NCBI GenBank assembly: GCA_002401495.1
Contig: NVTG01000113.1
Location: forward strand, 1-5,178
Direction: 5' to 3'
Length of the DNA: 5,178 nucleotides
DNA from: Candidatus Kaiserbacteria bacterium
Lineage (GTDB): Bacteria; Patescibacteria; Paceibacteria; UBA9973; UBA2100
Positions 1 through 5,178 of this stretch are shown here, one piece after another. A model generated the notes under the pieces. The model had not been told where the DNA came from. It saw only the letters and a program-made list of their open reading frames with translations, and ran no database searches. Every line of letters begins with the position of its first letter. Within the stretch, counting starts at the first letter, position 1. A program made the translations under genes and the position numbers.

Positions 1-149
1 AAAATCACCATCGCCAGTAAAAATAATCCACTGACGATCGACGTATTTTGCAAATTGGATTGCATTGAACTGAACAACAAAAAAATCGCAGTTGAAAAAA
101 CAACCAACGATGAAACTCCAATCATTCTTCTTTTTGAAAAAGTGATCAT
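1..149 (-). CDS. Integral membrane protein, N-terminal fragment (3' end beyond window)
   Basis: An open frame starts with ATG at 149-147 and runs without a stop to the window edge, giving 49 residues. The ATG overlaps the TGA of the preceding ferredoxin gene as ATGA, a typical translational-coupling junction. A weak upstream GGAG lies at 161-164, or TGGA at 157-160. The protein begins MITFSKRRM, a short basic and presumably cytosolic leader. A hydrophobic helix follows at about residues 10-28 (SSLVVFSTAIFLLF), then a short polar stretch (QSNLQNTS), then the start of a second helix at about 37-49 (SGLFLLAMVI) that continues out of the window. The basic residues followed by a long helix suggest an anchored multi-pass protein rather than a secreted one. 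An internal ATG at codon 9 is possible, but its purine-rich leader lies too close to the start. Function cannot be read from this fragment. The position suggests a membrane partner of the redox proteins, possibly a haem-b or ferric-reductase-like subunit, but no haem-ligand histidine is visible here. Confidence 0.72.
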   Translation of the reverse strand, partial: MITFSKRRMIGVSSLVVFSTAIFLLFSSMQSNLQNTSIVSGLFLLAMVI

Positions 150-1879
150 CGACGAATCCACTCCATCAAGCTTTCAGGGTTTTGCATTTCCATACGAACT
201 AAGGCGTCATGCGGGCAAGCATTTTCACAAGAAGGACCGCCAATTTGCTCGGCACAAAGGTCACACTTGGTCGCCTTTACAATCGGCATCTTTGTCGCGT
301 CATCACGTATCAGGTCGCCCTTATCAGATCGCACTTCGACCATACGAATATTTTCATAAGGACAACTATTCGCGCAGGTCGAGCACCCGATGCAGGTGGT
401 GTCGTTTATGATCACCTCGCCCGCACCGCCCTCTTTTCGAGAAATCGCGCCTGTCGGACAACCGATCATGCAAACCGGATCTTGGCAGTGTTGACATGAG
501 TGAGCCACCATCAGATGCCCTAAGGTTTTACCCTCACGAACAAAACGCGGGTTGTTATCGTGAGCTGTCGCACAGGCGCGAACGCAATCGTCGCATCGCG
601 TGCAGCGATCCAGGTTGATCAGCATCGTTGCCGTACCGTTGATGTAACGGTGTTCAACCATAAACTCCATCACATCCGTTTTACTCATCTTTTCTTTTTG
701 TTGTTGAGATGCCGATAACGGATTGAATTCGACCGTAGGCTCAACCTCAGGAAACAACGGTGGTAGTTCAGACTTTTTCATTTTTGGTAGCACGTGTTCT
801 TGAATAACAGCTGCCGGAATAACCAGAATATCTGTGAAACCCAAGCCCCGCAATGTATAGCGATAATTAACTCGTTTATCACTTCGCCAGTTGTGGGCAA
901 TTTCACGCAGGCCAAACGTCTGCCCTTTGCCAATATAACTAGCTGTCCGGTGTCCATTGCCGTTGACCTCAGAGACTCGGCCAAAACCAGCTCGAATTAA
1001 TACCAGTGAATCAGGGTAAGCACCTTGATCAAAAATAATCGGCTCTTTGTCGAGGCGCTTGGCCGCCGATAGTTGCGCTGTTTTTTTATATGAAGTGTGC
1101 CAGTCAAAATCACCAACGGATGTAAAGTGAGTCGCATCCGCAACCTTCTGCAGCTCCTCCTCATTAAGGCCCGAGAATAGTGGCGATGCCGCTAGTTGAG
1201 TTGTTAAACTGTTTTTTCGATATAGCTTGTCGATGTGCTCTTTGATCGACGGCGTGTACTTACGCAGTTCCCGCAACCCCTGCCACTTGATTTCTAAAAT
1301 CTGGCAGCCGTCTTCTTCTGCGAAAATCGTTGCCGTCCGGGGAGTTCGTCCAAGAGCTGCAATTTCACCAAAGAAATTCCCAGCCGGAATTTGAGCCGTC
1401 TTTTTATTACTGATGATACCAGGAACATCTTGCAAGGCGATAACGACTTCCTTACCATCGGAACCCATATCGACACTGCCCTGAACTCGCTCTCGATATT
1501 CTGAGACCTTTGCATTTTTCCAATGCTGAGAAATCGATTCCCAGATGCCTTTGGTTTTTGGTTCAGCTCGTCCGAGTGCCTCGGCAGACAACACATTGTC
1601 GGGAATCGGGATAACAACTCGGACGGAACCTTTCATAATAAAATAGGCGGTGTTACCGTAGTCACCCCGTCGCATTACCAGGTCGCCCTTATTAAATTTG
1701 CGAATCTTTGTTTCGTTGGCAATCACACCATATAGAGGAATACTCTTTGGAAACTTATCTTGATCAATATTGCTAAATGGCTCCATGCCGAGGATGTAAA
1801 TCACATCCTCTTCGGTCATATCTGGATCGTAGGGAACATCCCAACGTTGTGGCCTATCAATATGGGCTTTTGCCGCCAT
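146..1879 (-). CDS. Tandem cyclic-nucleotide-binding domains fused to a four-cluster [4Fe-4S] ferredoxin (DmsB/HybA-like)
   Basis: This 577-residue soluble protein has no signal peptide, Tat motif or membrane helix, so it should be cytosolic. The first CNB-like domain spans about residues 52-205. It has a GDLVMRRGDYGNTAYFIMKG core (65-84) and a near-canonical phosphate-binding cassette, FGEIAALGRTPRTATI (170-185), with Glu172 and Arg181. About 75 extra residues (93-167) separate these two halves. A second CNB-like fold (about 232-365) keeps the beta-roll core (279-304), but its cassette reads FGLREIAHN and lacks the usual Glu/Arg pair, so it is probably degenerate. The C-terminal third (about 418-566) carries 16 cysteines in four groups: C426/429/432/436, C462/465/470/474, C496/499/502/506 and C539/542/551/555. 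This is the pattern of the electron-transfer subunits of molybdopterin and hydrogenase enzymes (DmsB, NrfC, PsrB, HybA). The start is supported by AAGGAAG at 1885-1891, 5 nt upstream. No catalytic Mo subunit lies beside it. An electron relay controlled by a small ligand is inferred. The domain calls are firm; the ligand and partners are unknown. Confidence 0.93.
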   Translation of the reverse strand: MAAKAHIDRPQRWDVPYDPDMTEEDVIYILGMEPFSNIDQDKFPKSIPLYGVIANETKIRKFNKGDLVMRRGDYGNTAYFIMKGSVRVVIPIPDNVLSAEALGRAEPKTKGIWESISQHWKNAKVSEYRERVQGSVDMGSDGKEVVIALQDVPGIISNKKTAQIPAGNFFGEIAALGRTPRTATIFAEEDGCQILEIKWQGLRELRKYTPSIKEHIDKLYRKNSLTTQLAASPLFSGLNEEELQKVADATHFTSVGDFDWHTSYKKTAQLSAAKRLDKEPIIFDQGAYPDSLVLIRAGFGRVSEVNGNGHRTASYIGKGQTFGLREIAHNWRSDKRVNYRYTLRGLGFTDILVIPAAVIQEHVLPKMKKSELPPLFPEVEPTVEFNPLSASQQQKEKMSKTDVMEFMVEHRYINGTATMLINLDRCTRCDDCVRACATAHDNNPRFVREGKTLGHLMVAHSCQHCQDPVCMIGCPTGAISRKEGGAGEVIINDTTCIGCSTCANSCPYENIRMVEVRSDKGDLIRDDATKMPIVKATKCDLCAEQIGGPSCENACPHDALVRMEMQNPESLMEWIRR

Positions 1880-1884
1880 AAGTT

Positions 1885-1891
1885 CTTCCTT
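1885..1891 (-). promoter_or_regulatory. Ribosome binding site of the CNB-ferredoxin gene
   Basis: The minus strand reads AAGGAAG, followed by 5 nt and then ATG. This supports the start at 1879. The site lies in the 59-bp gap after the cytochrome gene. I see no hairpin with a U-tract in that gap, which favours co-transcription. Confidence 0.8.
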
Positions 1892-1938
1892 GGTATTATT
1901 TACCGATGCAATTACTGATAACTAAATACGCACTCACT

Positions 1939-2928
1939 TTACTGAACAGCTGCCCCTTTGACGGAGGTTGGAATCAATCCATCAATTCCAGCCCATGCCT
2001 TGCCACTATTTCCATTCAGTAATTTCTTTGCAGTTTTTGAAATGGCACTCACCGCTTTCATGATCTGCGCTTTGTTATTTGCCTTAAGTTTTGCACCCTT
2101 TGCAGCCGCAATGATTTTGCCAATCGCTGCATCCTTAAGTTTTGCATTGATTTTCTCGACATGTTTCAATGCGCGCATCGAACGTTTTGCCATGGCAACC
2201 GTGTAGCGATTTTTCTTTGTCGCTTCAGCGACTCCACGCAATCCGTACCCTAGGTCCAAAATGCGACCGGCAACGTAAAGCACGCGCTTTCTCTCAGTTG
2301 AGGCCGCTTTGTTTGAGCCGTCACTTGAATTTAAAAAGTTGTGTCGAACTTCGCCTTGTGACCAAGAAACCAGTTCAAAATCACTTCCTGCGGCGTGAGA
2401 CTTCCCACCAATTTCAGTCATTACCAATTTTTCGTTGGGTACGGTGTGGCACTGAAAGCAATTGCTTGCTACATCGTAAATGTTTTCTGGACGGATCATC
2501 CCCCCAGCGATCGCCGAAGAAATTCTCTTTGCCTTATGTGCCGCGGGCTCAGACGCTTTTTTGACACTTTTCCCGCCGTAATCGTTGTGAATCTTGACCC
2601 ACTTTTTGGCAAACCCATGACAGGATTCGCAAGAGATACCCGCTTTCGGCTTGCCAGCTTTGACTCCAGTGTAATGGCACTGCGCACACATCTTGCTTTT
2701 TTTAACTGACTTAGCGCCCATCTTCTTCGCCAGCTTTTTGGCAAATTTGTTCCGATGCAAGCCTTTAAACACTTTGAAATGGTTCGACTTCTGCCAAGCA
2801 CGCCCCTCATCAGTGTGGCATTCCGTACAAGCCTGTGGGCCAACAAAGTTTTTGTGGTATCCAGCAGATGCCATGCTTGCTGAAACAATAATCGCCGATG
2901 CCAATATCCATATTAGTTTTAGGTTCAT
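1939..2928 (-). CDS. Exported tetraheme c-type cytochrome, cytochrome c554-like
   Basis: This 329-residue protein begins with a Sec-type signal peptide: MNLK, a hydrophobic core at about 5-17, and SMASA before Gly23, with likely cleavage at ASA/G. The mature protein would be periplasmic. Four CxxCH haem-binding motifs are present: CTECH (34-38), CAQCH (81-85), CESCH (100-104) and CFQCH (157-161). Additional histidines that could be distal ligands include H50 in SNHF, H114, H131, H178 and H196. The spacing and the surrounding SCESCHG and CxxCHYTG contexts resemble the cytochrome c554 family of small multihaem electron carriers. The rest of the protein, about 205-329, has no haem motif and looks helical and strongly lysine-rich (for example KHVEKINAKLKDAAIGKI), so the mature protein is very basic. 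AGGAG at 2936-2940, 7 nt before ATG, supports the start. It lies between the flavoprotein and the ferredoxin, so it probably accepts or donates electrons on the periplasmic side. Its true partner and redox direction are not shown by the sequence. Confidence 0.92.
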   Translation of the reverse strand: MNLKLIWILASAIIVSASMASAGYHKNFVGPQACTECHTDEGRAWQKSNHFKVFKGLHRNKFAKKLAKKMGAKSVKKSKMCAQCHYTGVKAGKPKAGISCESCHGFAKKWVKIHNDYGGKSVKKASEPAAHKAKRISSAIAGGMIRPENIYDVASNCFQCHTVPNEKLVMTEIGGKSHAAGSDFELVSWSQGEVRHNFLNSSDGSNKAASTERKRVLYVAGRILDLGYGLRGVAEATKKNRYTVAMAKRSMRALKHVEKINAKLKDAAIGKIIAAAKGAKLKANNKAQIMKAVSAISKTAKKLLNGNSGKAWAGIDGLIPTSVKGAAVQ

Positions 2929-2935
2929 GTGAGTT

Positions 2936-2940
2936 CTCCT
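2936..2940 (-). promoter_or_regulatory. Ribosome binding site of the tetraheme cytochrome gene
   Basis: The minus strand reads AGGAG, 7 nt before ATG at 2928, the strongest match to a consensus Shine-Dalgarno sequence in the window. It fixes the start in front of the signal peptide. The remainder of the 66-bp gap is AT-rich. I could not identify a convincing promoter or terminator in it. Confidence 0.82.
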
Positions 2941-2994
2941 GTCGTCCTTAAAATTTCAAAAAAAGAATTATTTCAGTTTCTATATTTCTTAAAG

Positions 2995-4275
2995 TTATGC
3001 GTCTATTTCGATCGGTCCTTTGGGAATCGCAACACATGCCAAACAAGATCCAGAGTCCGCTTCAAAACTTGGTTCATTTGCATATTCAAATTCACCACTT
3101 TTCACGGCAATCATACAGGTCCCGCAGTTGCCGACTCGACAACCAGAGCTCATGGTGAGGTCGTTTTCTTCTGCGAAATCTAAAATCGAGTCAAATTCAG
3201 GATTCCATTCGACTTCTTTGTCCGACTGGCTAAATTTCACTTTAAAACCGGCAGCCTTTGGTTTATCAGCAGCAGTACCCGCCTCAGGCTTCTTTTTCTT
3301 TTTAACAGTGGCTGGGCCAAAAGCCTCAAAATGAATTTTCTTTTCTGGAACACCCCATTCTTCAAGGCCTGGCACCACAGTTGCCATCAGTGGTGGAGGT
3401 CCACAGAGATAGTAACTGTAATTGTTCGACGGCAGAACTCGTTTGAAAAGGTCAATCGAAACACGTTCTGAATGCTGGTAGTCCTCGCCCTGCACGTCTG
3501 AATCGCCGGGTTTGCTGTAACAAATATTCATACGCACATTTGCGTGTTTCTTTGCAATGTCTTTCAACTCTTGTTTGTAAACAGCTTCTGCGCCATTGCG
3601 AACACCGTAGAAAAACCAAACCTCTCTCTCTGAATCAATATCACACAAAGTTTTTAGCATACTGTAAACCGGCGTAATTCCAATTCCACCACCAATTAGA
3701 ACAACTGGAAATTGATCGCGAGGTTCAAGAAAAAATGGACCAGCTGGCGCCTTGACGTCCAAGAGGTCTCCCGTTTTTAAAACATCATTGAAAAATGACG
3801 ATGATTTACCCGGAGGAAGTTCCGGTTTGTCTCTTGGCGGTGGTACTTTTTTTACAGAGACGCGGTAATAATCTTCTGAAACGCCGTCAGAAAGCGAGTA
3901 ACAACGGATCAATGGCTTTTCTTCACCCGGAAGTTTTAGCTGAAAAGTCAGGTACTGACCTGGCTTGAATGGAGGTAATTTGCCGCCATCATGTGGTCGC
4001 AAATAGGCGGATGTGATGCCGCCCCCTTCAGGTTTGGTCTCTACCTTAAATTTTCGAAAACCGGTCCAGGTATTTTCTTGGGATTTTTTATTTTCGAGGT
4101 GCATGGCTTTCATCGCTTCAATTTTATTTTTCAACAAGTGAACGCCAAGATCTCTTTGATCTCGATCGGTCAGATAATGTTTTGCCGAAGTCTGAAGCGC
4201 CATTACTGATTGCAACAGAATGACGATAAAAATCAATGCTCCTGCAGCTACAAATGCGATACCGATCATACTCAT
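2995..4275 (-). CDS. Membrane-anchored NAD(P)H:FAD oxidoreductase with C-terminal [2Fe-2S] ferredoxin domain (NqrF-like, permuted)
   Basis: This 426-residue protein has one N-terminal transmembrane anchor at about residues 4-26 (IGIAFVAAGALIFIVILL), then a charged, probably helical segment to about 68. A ferredoxin-reductase-type FAD domain follows (about 70-185), with the flavin motif RCYSLSD (124-130) and the phosphate-contacting stretch GKSSSFFND (156-164). A nucleotide-binding domain (about 188-318) shows GGGIGITP (195-202) and CGPPPLM (291-297). A Lys/Ala/Pro linker (about 325-343) leads to a plant-type [2Fe-2S] domain (about 344-426) with C379, C384, C387 and C414 (CRVGNCGTC, then LACVAIP). 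It should oxidise NAD(P)H on the cytosolic face and pass single electrons to a partner. It shares the anchor and cofactors of NqrF, but in true NqrF the ferredoxin domain comes before the FAD domain. No other nqr genes are present, so Na+-pumping is not implied. The start is supported by AAGGAAG at 4283-4289. Confidence 0.93.
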   Translation of the reverse strand: MSMIGIAFVAAGALIFIVILLQSVMALQTSAKHYLTDRDQRDLGVHLLKNKIEAMKAMHLENKKSQENTWTGFRKFKVETKPEGGGITSAYLRPHDGGKLPPFKPGQYLTFQLKLPGEEKPLIRCYSLSDGVSEDYYRVSVKKVPPPRDKPELPPGKSSSFFNDVLKTGDLLDVKAPAGPFFLEPRDQFPVVLIGGGIGITPVYSMLKTLCDIDSEREVWFFYGVRNGAEAVYKQELKDIAKKHANVRMNICYSKPGDSDVQGEDYQHSERVSIDLFKRVLPSNNYSYYLCGPPPLMATVVPGLEEWGVPEKKIHFEAFGPATVKKKKKPEAGTAADKPKAAGFKVKFSQSDKEVEWNPEFDSILDFAEENDLTMSSGCRVGNCGTCMIAVKSGEFEYANEPSFEADSGSCLACVAIPKGPIEIDA

Positions 4276-4282
4276 CTAAACT

Positions 4283-4289
4283 CTTCCTT
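4283..4289 (-). promoter_or_regulatory. Ribosome binding site of the flavoprotein gene, inside the 16-bp gap
   Basis: The minus strand reads AAGGAAG, 7 nt before ATG at 4275, and begins 2 nt after the TAA of the barrel gene. The gap is too short for a promoter of its own, so the two genes are almost certainly on one transcript. Confidence 0.82.
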
Positions 4290-4291
4290 AA

Positions 4292-5178
4292 TTAGAATTT
4301 CCAGCGAAGCTCTGTTCTTCCGCCGTATATTTGATCTTGTTTTTCTCGAGTGGCATAAATTCCGTCGAATCGAAGAATCAATGTTTTTGTTAATGGTTTT
4401 TGAATGCGAAATCCGAATCCATACTGATCGCCCAAAATACCAGCTTGATCTCCGTGTGGCTGAACTGTCGCCACTTCAAAAACGAGTTGATAGTTCATAA
4501 AGCCAGGAATGTATTCTATACCAAACGCTGCTCCCCAGGTATCGGCAGCTGTTGCATCCATCGTCGGAAAAGACGTTAGCCCATCACCTTCAAATAGAAT
4601 TCCAGTGTTTTGCAAAATGCCACCCGCTCGCGCGACAGACTGTGGTTTATCGACTCCGACAAAAAAGTTTGCGTAAGGAATCAATTCATAAGGCATGCTT
4701 GTCATCCAAGAGGACTCGATTAAAAACAAAAAACCATCGGCATTTTTTGTAACGTCTGTCACAGTGGTGATGTCACCAGCCGGTCCAGGAGGGCCAGCTG
4801 GAGTCGTCGCAGTGATTTGATCTTGTTGGCCGAAGTTTCCTAACAATCTATATGATAGCGAGGCCGTGTTGCCCCATCGAGTGGTCCATGAAAGCATCGC
4901 ATTGTGATAACTGTGATCGCCATCATCTAAGAGCTCATCAATTGTGTAGGCGTAACCAAACTCCATGTAACCTTCGAACCATTCGACAAAGGCGTTCATT
5001 CCAAAGATGCTTTGATCATTTAAATCATTGCCACCAGCTGCTAAAGGCGTATTCAGCTCATCATTTGCGGCAAAAAAGGTGACATCCATATTACTGATAT
5101 CGAGCATTGTGCTATTCATTGCAGTCAGTGAAAATGCAGCACCCGTAAAAATGTCATTTATCCAAATTCCGTTATGAA
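4292..5178 (-). CDS. Outer-membrane beta-barrel (porin-like) protein, C-terminal part (5' end beyond window)
   Basis: The reading frame is open from the right edge: 19 codons upstream of the ATG at 5119 contain no stop (translated HNGIWINDIFTGAAFSLTA). The ATG at 5119 is therefore internal, and the visible fragment is about 294 residues. It shows many short amphipathic strands with alternating aromatic and polar residues (NAFVEWFEGYMEFGYAY, AMLSWTTRWGNTASLSYRLL, LILRFDGIYATR), separated by Gly/Asn/Asp-rich turns. It ends in TELRWKF, and a C-terminal Phe with alternating hydrophobics is the usual BAM-recognition signal of outer-membrane barrels. No cysteines or enzyme motifs are visible. The signal peptide must lie outside the window. 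An unusual proline-rich loop, AGPPGPAGD, occurs near 4773-4800. I do not recognise a specific family. A porin or channel role is inferred from architecture. It is the first visible gene of the operon and lies 16 bp before the flavoprotein gene. Confidence 0.78.
   Translation of the reverse strand, partial: HNGIWINDIFTGAAFSLTAMNSTMLDISNMDVTFFAANDELNTPLAAGGNDLNDQSIFGMNAFVEWFEGYMEFGYAYTIDELLDDGDHSYHNAMLSWTTRWGNTASLSYRLLGNFGQQDQITATTPAGPPGPAGDITTVTDVTKNADGFLFLIESSWMTSMPYELIPYANFFVGVDKPQSVARAGGILQNTGILFEGDGLTSFPTMDATAADTWGAAFGIEYIPGFMNYQLVFEVATVQPHGDQAGILGDQYGFGFRIQKPLTKTLILRFDGIYATREKQDQIYGGRTELRWKF

Noticed and set aside
55..411. 118-codon plus-strand open frame
   Set aside because: It lies antisense to the ferredoxin cysteine region and the membrane gene, has no recognisable domain, and its sequence looks like an out-of-frame translation. 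The minus-strand genes explain the region fully.
892..907. CRP-like half-sites (TGTGG-N6-TCACG)
   Set aside because: The match is imperfect and lies inside the coding region for the second CNB domain, far from any gene start. It is likely to be chance.
1760..1775. TTGATCAA palindrome resembling part of an FNR box
   Set aside because: It lacks the four-base spacer of a real FNR site (TTGAT-N4-ATCAA) and sits within the N-terminal coding region of the CNB-ferredoxin gene.
146..1879. Reading the CNB protein as a CRP/FNR transcription regulator
   Set aside because: No helix-turn-helix follows either CNB domain. The C-terminal portion is a four-cluster ferredoxin instead.
2169..2709. Overlapping plus-strand open frames of 131 and 104 codons, opposite the cytochrome gene
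   Set aside because: Both are antisense to a gene with four intact CxxCH motifs and a signal peptide. They have no family motifs and overlap each other in different frames, as expected of shadow frames.
2941..2994. AT-rich gap with a T-run (TTCTTTTTTTGAAATTTT on the minus strand) as a possible intrinsic terminator or promoter
   Set aside because: The flanking bases pair only weakly, there is no GC stem before the T-run, and I could not place -35 and -10 boxes with good spacing. It reads as a simple intergenic spacer.
5117..5119. ATG at 5119 as the true start of the barrel gene
   Set aside because: The frame stays open for 19 more codons to the window edge with compatible strand-like sequence. 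No signal peptide follows the ATG and no Shine-Dalgarno sequence precedes it. The gene is 5'-truncated by the window.

Overview
The window holds five minus-strand genes that look like one electron-transfer operon, read from the right edge to the left edge. In transcription order they are: the C-terminal part of an outer-membrane beta-barrel protein (5178 to 4292, 5' end outside the window); a membrane-anchored NAD(P)H/FAD/[2Fe-2S] oxidoreductase (4275 to 2995); an exported tetraheme c-type cytochrome (2928 to 1939); a cytosolic protein with two cyclic-nucleotide-binding-like domains joined to a four-cluster [4Fe-4S] ferredoxin module (1879 to 146); and the first 49 codons of an integral membrane protein (149 to 1, 3' end outside the window). 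No convincing gene lies on the plus strand. The plus-strand open frames are antisense shadows.

The organism is a Gram-negative (diderm) bacterium: it has a beta-barrel protein ending in Phe, a Sec-type signal peptide on the cytochrome, and good Shine-Dalgarno sequences (AAGGAAG or AGGAG) 5-7 nt before three starts. Base composition is moderate, roughly mid-40s % GC by eye. The gene combination reminds me of marine Planctomycetota or Gammaproteobacteria, but I cannot fix the taxon from the window.

The genes are packed tightly. The gaps are 16, 66 and 59 bp, followed by a 4-bp ATGA overlap, and I see no terminator or clear internal promoter. A plausible joint function is a redox chain linking NAD(P)H in the cytosol to the periplasm, and perhaps the outer membrane. 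In this model the flavoprotein collects reducing equivalents, the [4Fe-4S] protein relays them under control of a small ligand sensed by its CNB domains, the truncated membrane protein carries them across the membrane, and the tetraheme cytochrome receives them near the outer-membrane barrel. The individual protein classes are well supported by motifs. The assembled pathway, its direction, the ligand and the terminal substrate are inference.

The main points of interest are the fusion of CNB domains to a polyferredoxin, the NqrF-like protein with its ferredoxin domain at the opposite end from true NqrF, the pairing of tetraheme cytochrome and barrel protein, and the translationally coupled membrane gene that is cut by the left edge.
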